A DNA stretch of 64,000 bases from positions 62,001 to 126,000 of the forward strand of contig SUXJ01000007.1 in the NCBI GenBank assembly GCA_015061005.1, in the 5' to 3' direction. Origin of the DNA: Bacteroidales bacterium. GTDB lineage: Bacteria > Bacteroidota > Bacteroidia > Bacteroidales > Muribaculaceae. Of this stretch, positions 20,396 to 29,747 are shown piece by piece. The notes under the pieces were generated by a model. The model was not told where the DNA came from and did no database searches. It saw only the letters and a program-made list of their open reading frames with translations. The first letter of the stretch is position 1; each line of letters starts with the position of its first letter. The position numbers were made by a program, and so were the translations under genes.

Positions 20396-21949
20396 ATGAA
20401 AAAGTTACTATTAATGATGTCACTGTTGAGCATCATTATTGTGAGTTGCAATAATGGCAACTTTGACGACCCCGAAGACCCGAATAATTCTACGAGCCAA
20501 CAAGATCCGACAAGACTCCCCGAACCTGCCGCAAATGAAATCTACTACACCACAACCGATGGATACCTGATTGATTTCTCAAAAGAAAGTTGGTATAAAA
20601 CCTCAGTTATAGACCATTCCGTAAAAGATGGAACAATTTGTGTCCTGACTTTCGCCGCTAACATAAAAGCAATTATTAAAGAGCAATTTTACGATCAAGA
20701 CGACTTAGAATCAATTATACTGCCTCATGGCATCACAAAAATAGAAGAAAATGCATTTTATGGTTGTAAAAACATGCAGCAAATCAGCATCCCAAATTCG
20801 GTAACTGAAATTGGGTCCTTTGCGTTCTGTGGATGTTCAAGCCTACAAACCATCAGCATCCCAAATTCGGTAACTGAAATTGAGCACTCTGCGTTCAAAA
20901 GATGTTCAAGCCTACAAACCATCAGCATCCCGAATTCGGTAACTGAAATTGGGTACTATGCGTTCGAAGAATGTTCAAGCCTACAAAACATCAGCATCCC
21001 AAATTCGGTAACTATAATTGGGTACTCTGCGTTCTATGGATGTTCAAGCCTACAAACCATCAGCATCCCAAATTCGGTAACTGAAATTTGGGACTCTGCG
21101 TTTGATGGTTGCTCAAGCCTCAAAAATATAATATTACCGGAGTCTTTAACTAAGATTGCTGAGTCTTTATTTAGTGAGTGCTATAGCTTGGAAAGTATTA
21201 CAATTCCCAACTCCGTAACCGAAATTGAAGCAGGCGCCTTTGATGGTTGTTATAGCCTCAAAAATATAACATTACCGGAGTCTTTAACTAAGATTGCTGA
21301 GTCTTTATTTAGTGAGTGCTATAGCTTAGAAAACATCTCAATTCCTAACTCCGTAACCGAAATTGAAGCAGACGCCTTTTTTGGTTGTTTAAGCCTCAAA
21401 AATATAATATTACCGGAGTCTTTAACAAAGATTGGTAAGAAAGCGTTCGGTAGCACCGGTTTGGAAAACATCTCAATTCCTAACTCCGTAACCGAAATTG
21501 AAGTATATGCGTTTTTCGGTTGTACAAATCTCAAAAATATAATATTACCGGAGTCTTTAACAAAGATTGCTGGGTATTTATTTTGTGTGTGCCGTAGCTT
21601 AGAAAACATCTCAATTCCAAACTCCGTAACCGAAATAGAAACAGGCGCCTTTGATGGTTGTTCAAGCCTACAAACCATCAGCATCCCAAATTCGGTAACT
21701 AAAATTGGTGAAGGTGCGTTTGGCAATTGTCAACACTTAAAAAGTTTCTATTGTAAACCGACGACTCCGCCCTATATCTCTGATGCTGGTCCTGGGATAT
21801 TTGACTCTTATGATTACGAATCTACTGCTCATGAGTCATTAGTGATATATGTTCCAACCGAAGCCGTTGAGACATATAAAAGCGCCAGTGGCTGGATCCT
21901 TTATAAAGACAGAATTCAGGGATATGATTTTAGTGCGGATAATAAATAA
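20396..21949 (+). CDS. BspA-like leucine-rich-repeat (LRR_5) lipoprotein
   Basis: Lipobox IIIVSCNN; tandem NSVTEIGxxAFxGCSSLQTISIP repeats. Confidence 0.92.
   Translation: MKKLLLMMSLLSIIIVSCNNGNFDDPEDPNNSTSQQDPTRLPEPAANEIYYTTTDGYLIDFSKESWYKTSVIDHSVKDGTICVLTFAANIKAIIKEQFYDQDDLESIILPHGITKIEENAFYGCKNMQQISIPNSVTEIGSFAFCGCSSLQTISIPNSVTEIEHSAFKRCSSLQTISIPNSVTEIGYYAFEECSSLQNISIPNSVTIIGYSAFYGCSSLQTISIPNSVTEIWDSAFDGCSSLKNIILPESLTKIAESLFSECYSLESITIPNSVTEIEAGAFDGCYSLKNITLPESLTKIAESLFSECYSLENISIPNSVTEIEADAFFGCLSLKNIILPESLTKIGKKAFGSTGLENISIPNSVTEIEVYAFFGCTNLKNIILPESLTKIAGYLFCVCRSLENISIPNSVTEIETGAFDGCSSLQTISIPNSVTKIGEGAFGNCQHLKSFYCKPTTPPYISDAGPGIFDSYDYESTAHESLVIYVPTEAVETYKSASGWILYKDRIQGYDFSADNK
20834..21727 (+). 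repeat. In-gene LRR DNA repeats: 69-bp units (from 20834) then 138/135-bp super-units (from 21110), then reversion to the 69-bp type at 21659
   Basis: Unit starts at 20834, 20903, 20972, 21041, 21110 (69 bp) and 21110, 21248, 21386, 21521, 21659 (138/138/135/138 bp). Confidence 0.9.
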
Positions 21950-21966
21950 TTGCCACAAATAAAAAT

Positions 21967-22009
21967 TGCGCTCCAAAGGATTGATATCGGACCCATTGGA
22001 GCGCATTTT
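21967..22009. terminator. Bidirectional terminator between convergent BspA-like gene and exonuclease III
   Basis: TGCGCTCCAA...TTGGAGCGCA 10-bp hairpin with TTTT. Confidence 0.75.
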
Positions 22010-22018
22010 GTGTATTAT

Positions 22019-22774
22019 TCAGGTGAGGGTGAGTTCTACCGGGCAGTGGTCGGAACCATAGATGTCGGTGTGGATTTTAGCGTCGTGAAGGCGTGGTGTT
22101 AGGGCTGCCGAAGCGACAAAGTAGTCAATGCGCCAGCCGGTGTTCTTTTCGCGTGCTTTGAAGCGATAGGACCACCATGAGTATATGTCGGCTTGGTCGG
22201 GATAAAAGTGGCGAAAAGTGTCGGTGAAACCTGCCGCCAAAAGGTTGGTGAACTTTTCACGCTCTTGGTCGGTAAAACCGGGGTTTTTGCGGTTCGTTTT
22301 CGGATTTTTAAGGTCGATTTCTTGGTGAGCCACGTTTAAGTCCCCGCAAATTATGACGGGTTTTCGCTCATCGAGATTTTTTACGTAGCTTAAGAAAGCG
22401 TCTTCCCAACGCATACGATAGTCAAGGCGCTTGAGTTCATCTTGCGAGTTGGGAGTATAGACTGTGATAAGGTAGAAATCGGGCATTTCGAGAGTAATTA
22501 CACGACCCTCATGGTCATGTTCGTCGATGCCGATACCAAATGTGACCGAAAGCGGAGTGTGACGCGTAAAGATAGCCGTGCCGGAGTATCCTTTTTTGTC
22601 AGCATAGTTCCAATATGACTGATAGCCTTCAAACTGCAAGTCGAGTTGCCCGGCTTGCATCTTGGTTTCTTGCAGACAGAAGAAATCGGCATCAAGTTGA
22701 CGGAAAATATCTCTAAATCCTTTGTCACAACAAGCACGAATGCCGTTGACGTTCCATGATATAAATTTCAACAT
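22019..22774 (-). CDS. xth: Exodeoxyribonuclease III
   Basis: [49 protein letters not shown]. Confidence 0.96.
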   Translation of the reverse strand: MLKFISWNVNGIRACCDKGFRDIFRQLDADFFCLQETKMQAGQLDLQFEGYQSYWNYADKKGYSGTAIFTRHTPLSVTFGIGIDEHDHEGRVITLEMPDFYLITVYTPNSQDELKRLDYRMRWEDAFLSYVKNLDERKPVIICGDLNVAHQEIDLKNPKTNRKNPGFTDQEREKFTNLLAAGFTDTFRHFYPDQADIYSWWSYRFKAREKNTGWRIDYFVASAALTPRLHDAKIHTDIYGSDHCPVELTLT

Positions 22775-22882
22775 ATAACTAAAAATTATTAAGGTTTCAG
22801 ACTGCTAAGATAAGAATTTTTTGCGGGAAACTTGCATGAATGAAAAAATCATTGTAAATTTGCAGCGCAAAAACAGATTAAA

Positions 22883-22956
22883 GGGGTATTAGCTCATCTG
22901 GCTAGAGCGCGACACTGGCAGTGTCGAGGTGAGCGGTTCGAGTCCGCTATACTCCA
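22883..22956 (+). tRNA. tRNA-Ala (anticodon GGC)
   Basis: Full cloverleaf: ggggtat/atactcc acceptor, anticodon loop CTGGCAG, TTCGAGT T-loop. Confidence 0.9.
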
Positions 22957-22967
22957 CAAAAAAACTG

Positions 22968-22993
22968 ACGGCTTCGATTTCGAAGCCGTTTCT
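22968..22993. terminator. Terminator after tRNA-Ala
   Basis: ACGGCTTCG-attt-CGAAGCCGT perfect hairpin followed by T-rich sequence. Confidence 0.7.
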
Positions 22994-23019
22994 CATTTTA
23001 GGGAATACTCTTTGCGAGG

Positions 23020-23093
23020 GAGCGATAGACGGGGTTCGAACCCGCGACCCTCAGCTTGGGAAGCTGATGCTCTACCAACTGAGCTACTATCGC
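23020..23093 (-). tRNA. tRNA-Gly (anticodon CCC)
   Basis: Reverse strand gcgatagtagctcagttggtagagcatcagcttcccaagctgagggtcgcgggttcgaaccccgtctatcgct; loop TTCCCAA; TAACTTTG -7 element upstream on the minus strand. Confidence 0.9.
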
Positions 23094-23169
23094 AATTGAT
23101 TTGGTTAGTGCAAAGTTAAGAATTTTCTTGTTCACCTCCAACAAATTTTGTAATTTTGAGGTGCGAATT

Positions 23170-24297
23170 ATGAGCGATACACCTAAAATACTTCTGCTGG
23201 GCGATTATAGTAACTGTCATCGCACATTGGCAACCGGATTGCGTCGACTTGGCTGCGAAGTTACGCAAATGTCGTCGGGGTCATCGTGGATGGATTGCGA
23301 GCGACAGATTGACATGAGCCGCAAAGCCGGCAAGTTGGGCGGACTGGAGCTATATTGGCGCATGATGTATGGAGACCTGCGTCGTCACCTGAAAGGGTTT
23401 GACATAGTGGCTCTTCACGACCCACATTTTGCATCATTAAGACCTGAGCGGCTACGCACACTGTTTCAACGTCTCAAGCGAGACAATGGCGGAATATTTC
23501 TGACAGCGATGAGCACCGATATTGCATATCTCGACATGGTTTCAGCGCCGGATTGTCCATTGAAATACAGCGAATGGTATGTAGGAAGTGAACCATCGAG
23601 AATGCACGCTGCAAATCCCCAAAAATGGGCAGAATGGCACTCTCCGGAGTTGATGAGCTATCAAGAAGAAGTATTTGCAGAATTAAGCGGAGCCGTGTCC
23701 GTATTGTATGAGTACCAACTTGGCATGGAGCGCAAATTGGGCTCAGAAAAAGCGGCCTATGGAGGACTACCAATTGATATTTCTCGGTTTGAACCGCTCG
23801 ATTTGTCAAACGACATTGAATGCGTAAAGCTGTTTCTCGGCAGAGACCGCACCCGAAAACTGATGAAAGGGTCTGATTTGCTTGAAGAAGCGGCAAAGAT
23901 AGTGATTGAGCGACATCCCGGACGAGCAGAGTTGGTCATCGTTGAGAATCGTCCGTATGCTGAATTCGTAGAGTTACTAAAAGGAGCTCATGTGGTTTTA
24001 GATCAAATTTACAGCTACACACCTGCCACTACGGCACTAATGGCCATGGCCTACGGACTGAACGTGGTGAGCGGAGGGGAGCCGGAGTACTATGACTTTA
24101 TTCATGAGTATGACAATCGACCGATTATCAATGCGCCTATTGAACTTGAAGCATTAATCGATACGATTGAGCAAATCGTTCTTCACCCCGAAGAAATAGC
24201 CGAACGAGGCAAGAATAGCCGCAAATTTGTAGAAAAGCACAATGAGTGCGAAATTGTGGCGAAAAGATTTTTGGAATTCTGGACCTCACGCCTATGA
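23170..24297 (+). CDS. Glycosyltransferase family protein (GT-B type)
   Basis: KILLLGDYSNCHRTLATGLRRLGCEVT N-terminus; C-terminal LDQIYSYTPATTALMAMAYGLNVVSGGEPEYYD; start at internal Met. Confidence 0.65.
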   Translation: MSDTPKILLLGDYSNCHRTLATGLRRLGCEVTQMSSGSSWMDCERQIDMSRKAGKLGGLELYWRMMYGDLRRHLKGFDIVALHDPHFASLRPERLRTLFQRLKRDNGGIFLTAMSTDIAYLDMVSAPDCPLKYSEWYVGSEPSRMHAANPQKWAEWHSPELMSYQEEVFAELSGAVSVLYEYQLGMERKLGSEKAAYGGLPIDISRFEPLDLSNDIECVKLFLGRDRTRKLMKGSDLLEEAAKIVIERHPGRAELVIVENRPYAEFVELLKGAHVVLDQIYSYTPATTALMAMAYGLNVVSGGEPEYYDFIHEYDNRPIINAPIELEALIDTIEQIVLHPEEIAERGKNSRKFVEKHNECEIVAKRFLEFWTSRL

Positions 24298-25109
24298 TTA
24301 CACTTGACATTGCCATTATAACATATAAGCCGGATGGAATTAAGCGTTTGGCAGCAAATACCCTACCCCAAATTCCCGGAGTGAAATACGTTATTTCATG
24401 GCAAGCTCATGAATCAGCCCCCATACCGGAAGAATTACAGCGACCTGACATCAAAATCTATCGATTTGACGGAATCGGCTTATCACACAACCGAAATAAT
24501 TCCATTAAATATTGCACCTCAGATATAATTATATTAGCTGATGATGACATTTTCTTTTTTACAGATGGAATCAATAAATTACGAGAGGTGTATGAAAACG
24601 AACTTGATACAGATTTAATCACGTTCAAATCATTGCGTCATGGAGATACGATTTATCCGGAGAATGCATGCAAACTAAAAGCTAAATTGCCTGCCAACTA
24701 CAATATCGCATCGATTGAATTGTCTTTTCGAAGGGCAACTGCGGGATGGCTTCGAGCCTGCCCCGAATTGGGATTGAATTCACCGCGATTTCATGGAGGA
24801 GAAGATGAAATGCTGCTCCACACCGCGATTAAACGAGGTTTGAATTGTTGGTTTTATCCGATTACTGTTTGCAAACACGAACACCCGTCAACCGGTTCAA
24901 AAGCACATCTGACCAAAGGCAATTTGCTCGCGAATGGTTGCGTTATCGCCCTAACCTACCCTAAAACCGTGCTCTTACGTATCCCCATAAAAGCATGGCG
25001 GCTACACAAATCAAAGCAAGCTAATTTTTTCCGCGCATTGTTATATTTAATTCAGGGCGCCGCCGGTGCACTCGGCGTATTAAAGCGAAACAAAGAATAC
25101 TTATATTGA
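24294..25109 (+). CDS. Glycosyltransferase family 2-like protein
   Basis: DIAIITYKPDGIKRLAANTLPQIPGVKYVISWQ; ILADDDIFFF; ATG overlaps upstream stop. Confidence 0.75.
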   Translation: MITLDIAIITYKPDGIKRLAANTLPQIPGVKYVISWQAHESAPIPEELQRPDIKIYRFDGIGLSHNRNNSIKYCTSDIIILADDDIFFFTDGINKLREVYENELDTDLITFKSLRHGDTIYPENACKLKAKLPANYNIASIELSFRRATAGWLRACPELGLNSPRFHGGEDEMLLHTAIKRGLNCWFYPITVCKHEHPSTGSKAHLTKGNLLANGCVIALTYPKTVLLRIPIKAWRLHKSKQANFFRALLYLIQGAAGALGVLKRNKEYLY

Positions 25110-25116
25110 AAATATT

Positions 25117-25506
25117 ATGAAACGTTGTACGAATTGTAACCGCCAATTTCCTGATTCTGCTCAATTTTGCAGCAATTGTGGTTGCCAACTTGAGTACATC
25201 CCGACTCCCCCACCGCCTTATTACGGCAACAGTTATGATCGCAATAACGCATTTGATGCTTCAGGCCCGCAAGGCAAAAGTCGCGGAGTAGCAGCACTAT
25301 TGGCCATATTCCTTGGAGGATTGGGAATTCAGTACTTTTACCTTGGAAAGGTAACCGGCGGACTGCTAACCATTTTACTTACAGTAGTTACTTGCGGAAT
25401 TTGGGAAATCATCACCCTTATTCAAGGAATAATGATGTTATGCATGTCAAATGCTGAATTCCAAAGCAAATTCGTTGATTCTCCCTCCAAACTCCCTATT
25501 TTCTGA
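25117..25506 (+). CDS. TM2 domain protein with N-terminal zinc ribbon
   Basis: CTNCNRQFPDSAQFCSNCGCQL zinc ribbon; AIFLGGLGIQYFYLGKVTGGLL TM2 motif. Confidence 0.85.
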   Translation: MKRCTNCNRQFPDSAQFCSNCGCQLEYIPTPPPPYYGNSYDRNNAFDASGPQGKSRGVAALLAIFLGGLGIQYFYLGKVTGGLLTILLTVVTCGIWEIITLIQGIMMLCMSNAEFQSKFVDSPSKLPIF

Positions 25507-25508
25507 CG

Positions 25509-26645
25509 TCAGACAGGGATAACCAAAAGCGCCACATCGGTGTGGAACAAAATGCGATGAGCTGCTCCCGGGTTGAACAAACGGGCAAGAATATTTTTCT
25601 TTCGACTGGGCACAACAATTAAGTCCACATCACCCGTTTCCAACTTGGGATTGGCTTTGTCGTGTACCGTAATCGTAAATTCATAAGTTGGGAAGTGTTC
25701 TTTAAAATACACCTTCAAGGCATCACGTGCAGCATCATTTGTGGCACGCGAATACCTATCATTTGGCATACAAACAATATTTACGGCAACGTCGGTTTGC
25801 TCCTTAGGCAATATGCGATGCAGCGCATCAAGCGCTAAGAAGTCCTCTTGTTCCATGTGAGAAACAAGCGCAACACTCTTAACAGATTCGAGCGACACAA
25901 ACTGAGTATTCTGCTCCGGCACTGTTAAGGTTTGCACTCGGCAACTATCCAATACTTCTGCAGTAATACTACCGGCCATGTCGGCAGATTTCTTCTCGGC
26001 GGCACGCGTACCCATCACTAAAAGACTCACTTCCGGGTGCTCTTTCACGTATCGACCAATACACTCTTCAGGAACCCCTTCAAGCAAAACCGACGAATAT
26101 TTCACTACGGGCAGATTCCCATGTTTGATTTCAGAACGCAAGTCCTTTTCAAGCTTGCGCATTTTATCACGCGCAATCTTCGCTATTTCAACAGCCGTTA
26201 CAGCGTCCTCAATATCACCGGATGAATCACCGACATTTAATGACACACCTATTCCGGTGAGAGGGTTTGTATGTGGGACAAGGAAGGAGTGAAGAAGAAC
26301 TATTTTAGAATTAAGGGTTGCAGCTATTGCACAAGCAACTTTGGCCGCATGAAGTGTCTTTTCAGTAAAATCAACCGGCACAAGAATGACTCTATCGGAC
26401 TTGATAGAAGCGTCGATATCATCAATCTGAAAAATTTCAGGATTCTCAATAATGCGCAATGCCAACGGCAAATCAGATTCTGAAATCCGCACACGCACAC
26501 CTGCCGACATTACCGGATTAGATAAGTTCACATTTTGCAAACAAACCTCGATTCCTTCACGCTCTAAAAGAGTTTTCAATTCAGTTGCTCGATTAAGCGT
26601 ATGAATCGCCACAGTTATCATTCTGGATTGGTCGGCAGAATTCAT
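25509..26645 (-). CDS. Universal stress protein (UspA) with N-terminal DUF2007-like domain
   Basis: VILVPVDFTEKTLHAAKVACAIAATLNSKIVLLHSF; LLVMGTRAAEKKSADMAGSITAEVLDSCRVQTLTVPE. Confidence 0.8.
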   Translation of the reverse strand: MNSADQSRMITVAIHTLNRATELKTLLEREGIEVCLQNVNLSNPVMSAGVRVRISESDLPLALRIIENPEIFQIDDIDASIKSDRVILVPVDFTEKTLHAAKVACAIAATLNSKIVLLHSFLVPHTNPLTGIGVSLNVGDSSGDIEDAVTAVEIAKIARDKMRKLEKDLRSEIKHGNLPVVKYSSVLLEGVPEECIGRYVKEHPEVSLLVMGTRAAEKKSADMAGSITAEVLDSCRVQTLTVPEQNTQFVSLESVKSVALVSHMEQEDFLALDALHRILPKEQTDVAVNIVCMPNDRYSRATNDAARDALKVYFKEHFPTYEFTITVHDKANPKLETGDVDLIVVPSRKKNILARLFNPGAAHRILFHTDVALLVIPV

Positions 26646-26680
26646 AAAAAGAGAGGCAGAGAGAAGAATGAGAAAATTGT

Positions 26681-26935
26681 TTACTTATTGCTTTCGGCGA
26701 GAATTTCAATAGCCATGTCGTATATTGTGGTATCATCAAGAACTACGATGCCACCATTGGGACCCGGTTCGATGTGAACGCCAAGATTCTTACCAAATTC
26801 ATAGTTTGTTCCGCCAAAATAGTTCCTTACGGTTTGTACTGTGATATTCAGTTTGTCGGCAATGCGGTGCATCGAACCATCAGGCAGGCTGTCTTTAAGT
26901 TGACGCAGTTCGTTGAATGTGATTGTCTTGCTCAT
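26681..26935 (-). CDS. Small putative HTH DNA-binding protein
   Basis: 84 aa; SMHRIADKLNITVQTVRNYFGG helix-turn-helix-like segment. Confidence 0.6.
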   Translation of the reverse strand: MSKTITFNELRQLKDSLPDGSMHRIADKLNITVQTVRNYFGGTNYEFGKNLGVHIEPGPNGGIVVLDDTTIYDMAIEILAESNK

Positions 26936-27028
26936 AATTGTAAAGCGTTAATGATTTGTTAAAGTTTATGATATTTGAGGTAAAGTTACTCAGAATATCA
27001 TTAATAACAAAATTATAAAGCCAAGCAA

Positions 27029-27052
27029 AAATATGTTATAAAACATATTTGA
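27029..27052 (-). terminator. Terminator of the Bat operon
   Basis: AAATATGTT-ataa-AACATATTT hairpin with TTTTT on the minus-strand 3' side, just past the batE stop. Confidence 0.6.
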
Positions 27053-27076
27053 CTCATAATTCAGATAATCAAGCAT

Positions 27077-27844
27077 TTAAATAATCTCAATCGCGCTCGC
27101 TGGAATCCATGCTCGATGACTATCATCAACCATTACATCATACCAAGTCTCATCTCCGGGCGTGATTGAGGTCAAAATATATACCTTAGCTCCCTCATGA
27201 AGAAGCAAGGCTTCCTCACTCCTATTCATGGGAGTACGCGGGGTTGTTGATAGATTAACGGATTTAACCATCACTATTGCCTCATTATCCGCAGTCGCTT
27301 TGGACGCCTCTCGATATGCTAAAATGTTAATGACCACACACAGCATCAGCGTTAATCCTCCGCCAAAGAATCCAACCTTACGAATCATCACTCCTTGACC
27401 AAAGAAATAGATAACTGCGCCGATCAGAGTCAACACAAAGAAAACTATCCCGATGATACTCCACGCATTAGGAGGCATTAACCGACCAACTTTATCGGTC
27501 ATAGCACCCACAAACGATTCCTGAGTCTCAATTCTGTCAACTGTCTTAGAGTTCACAAAATCCAAGTTTTCTCTGATATCATTATTATTCGGGTCCAATC
27601 TTAGTGCTCGCTCATAATTCAAGATTGCTGCACCTAAGTTGCCAAGACGGTAATGCGCGTTTCCGAGATTATAATATCTCTCGGCAGAGGGGCCTAATTC
27701 ATCAATGGCTTGACTATACAAGCGCACAGCATCATCATATTTATCGCTGAGATACGCGGAGTCAGCTTCTGCAACGACTCCGGCTCGAACGGGCAACAAA
27801 GTGAAGAATGTCAGTATGAGAAATAAGATTTTTTTCATATACAA
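27077..27844 (-). CDS. batE: BatE-like TPR/SH3 protein
   Basis: TPR segment AERYYNLGNAHYRLGNLGAAILNYERALRLDPNN; two TMs; C-terminal SH3-like; end of bat operon. Confidence 0.85.
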   Translation of the reverse strand: MYMKKILFLILTFFTLLPVRAGVVAEADSAYLSDKYDDAVRLYSQAIDELGPSAERYYNLGNAHYRLGNLGAAILNYERALRLDPNNNDIRENLDFVNSKTVDRIETQESFVGAMTDKVGRLMPPNAWSIIGIVFFVLTLIGAVIYFFGQGVMIRKVGFFGGGLTLMLCVVINILAYREASKATADNEAIVMVKSVNLSTTPRTPMNRSEEALLLHEGAKVYILTSITPGDETWYDVMVDDSHRAWIPASAIEII

Positions 27845-27847
27845 TAA

Positions 27848-29737
27848 TCAAACTTTAAGACGTTCAATTTCGTCAATTACACCGCGTGCTGATTCATATA
27901 TGCTTTCGGCTCCCCCCGAAGTTTGAGGCGAATAACGAGCCATTTCGCAATCATCAATGATGTTGACCGTTTGCTTAATCAATTCATCGGAAGCTCCGAG
28001 AGATTGAAGAGCATCTATAACCTTTTCTCGACTAAATTGAGATGCGGGAAGAGACAATTTACTGATAAGGTATTCTTGCATGGCACGAAGCAATTCGGCA
28101 TAATAGTCATCGTATTGCTTTGCGCGCAAATACTTACCTGCTTTCGACAAACTTCTGCGAGCAACCTTACCTGCGGCTTTCACCCTTCTTCCATCGGGAT
28201 TAGCATGACGCGCACGCCCATAGGCAAACATTCCAATCACGAAAAACGCAAGAGTAATCGGATATGCAGCCCAATACCATGATTTTTGTGCAATATAAGA
28301 AGGTCTCTCTGCAATATTGTCGGCTCCCATCATGATATGTCTGATATCAGTATTCTTTGCTTGAATATCGCGCTTATTCACACCGGGAACTGCAGCTGAG
28401 CTGACAGAAGCCCCCTGCGCGACGCTTATATCAAAGCCTTGCACAATCTGAGTTTCATACTGACCGGTTGAAGGATTAAAATATACAAAATTCAAATCGC
28501 CAATATGAAAATCTCCAACACTTTGAGGCACAAAAGTATATTCTACAGTTTGAGTGCCTGTCATATTAGAGCCTGCCACTCGAGCACTTGTGGTTACATT
28601 CGGCTCATAAACTTCAAACTCATTCGGAAAATCAATTTGAGGAGCATTAAAGAATTTAATATTTCCCGTTCCGGTAAAAGTGTATACGACATTAGATGCT
28701 TCATTTGTCTTAAATGAACTACTTAACAACTCGGCATTGGCGTTAAATTGTCCGACAGCACCCGAGAAATTAACCGGACGAGGTTCCGGAAGAGGCTTAA
28801 CGTTGATTTTGGCATCTGAAGGACGTAAAACTATTTCCTTACGCTCCGGATAAACTCTATTGAACATAAAATCCTGCACAACAACCTCACGATAAATCGT
28901 CAGATTATAATCAAGCCCTTTGAGCTCAATCTCTCCGGTACGTTGCGGATAAAGGAGTGCGCTGTAAATAACAGCCGAATACATCTTGCGACCATTAACG
29001 GTTTCTTCTCTCCACTGAATGTTCTGAATCTGGTCAAGAGGCTCAATCAAACACCCATCGAACGTGGGCAAACCGGTTGCCGTTATGTTTTCAATTTGCT
29101 GGGCCGTTGAATATACCTTAATATCGCATCTAACGGGCTGCTGCTCATAAACCGAATTTGCAGATACATGAATCTTCATGAACAAGTCATTTGGATTGTC
29201 ATGAAAAGAATCTCGTCCGCCGGTATTCTGTGGCTGAGATTGTCCCTGATCATAATAATCACGCTCATCAAAGGGAAATCCGCCAAAAAAATCATTGGGG
29301 TCGGGAAACGGGCTTTGATTATTGCGTCGACCGCTATTGGCATCGGGAGCACTCACGGTAAATTGCTTAGGCTGAGTTGAAAATTCTTTGCCACCAATAT
29401 TAACAATAATAGACGGCACCTTGACCACAGTTTCCGCTTCAGCTAATACAGTAAAAGTATATGATTTCATCTGTATTGTCTGACGATTCCCATTAAAAAT
29501 ATAGGTCTGGTGCGAAGTGGACACAGAGGGATTATCCATAAGCACTCTACAACCCTGAAGTTCAGGCAATATGGGAGTTGAAATTGCGCCATCCGGATTG
29601 GTAACTTCGATTGTTATGGAGAACGGAGTACCGGCATAAGCCTTTCGAGGCACAGAGACGTCAACGGAAGTTTGCGCCAAAACCGTAGTCACAGCGCACA
29701 CTAAAAACACGATTAATATATATGCTTTGCGTATCAT
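27848..29737 (-). CDS. batD: BatD-like protein
   Basis: Signal peptide from MIRKAYILIVFLVCAVTTVLAQ; VDVSVPRKAYAGTPFSITIEVTNPDG; operon position. Confidence 0.88.
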   Translation of the reverse strand: MIRKAYILIVFLVCAVTTVLAQTSVDVSVPRKAYAGTPFSITIEVTNPDGAISTPILPELQGCRVLMDNPSVSTSHQTYIFNGNRQTIQMKSYTFTVLAEAETVVKVPSIIVNIGGKEFSTQPKQFTVSAPDANSGRRNNQSPFPDPNDFFGGFPFDERDYYDQGQSQPQNTGGRDSFHDNPNDLFMKIHVSANSVYEQQPVRCDIKVYSTAQQIENITATGLPTFDGCLIEPLDQIQNIQWREETVNGRKMYSAVIYSALLYPQRTGEIELKGLDYNLTIYREVVVQDFMFNRVYPERKEIVLRPSDAKINVKPLPEPRPVNFSGAVGQFNANAELLSSSFKTNEASNVVYTFTGTGNIKFFNAPQIDFPNEFEVYEPNVTTSARVAGSNMTGTQTVEYTFVPQSVGDFHIGDLNFVYFNPSTGQYETQIVQGFDISVAQGASVSSAAVPGVNKRDIQAKNTDIRHIMMGADNIAERPSYIAQKSWYWAAYPITLAFFVIGMFAYGRARHANPDGRRVKAAGKVARRSLSKAGKYLRAKQYDDYYAELLRAMQEYLISKLSLPASQFSREKVIDALQSLGASDELIKQTVNIIDDCEMARYSPQTSGGAESIYESARGVIDEIERLKV

Positions 29738-29747
29738 TGTTCGGTGA

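Noticed and set aside
20105-20399. Short + strand ORFs of 77 and 96 aa
   Set aside because: They overlap RNA elements 1 and 2. The conserved stems and terminators explain this region, and copy 2 differs by indels that would shift the reading frame
20834-21727. CRISPR-like periodic repeats
   Set aside because: Repeats have no unique spacers, stay in frame and encode LRR units
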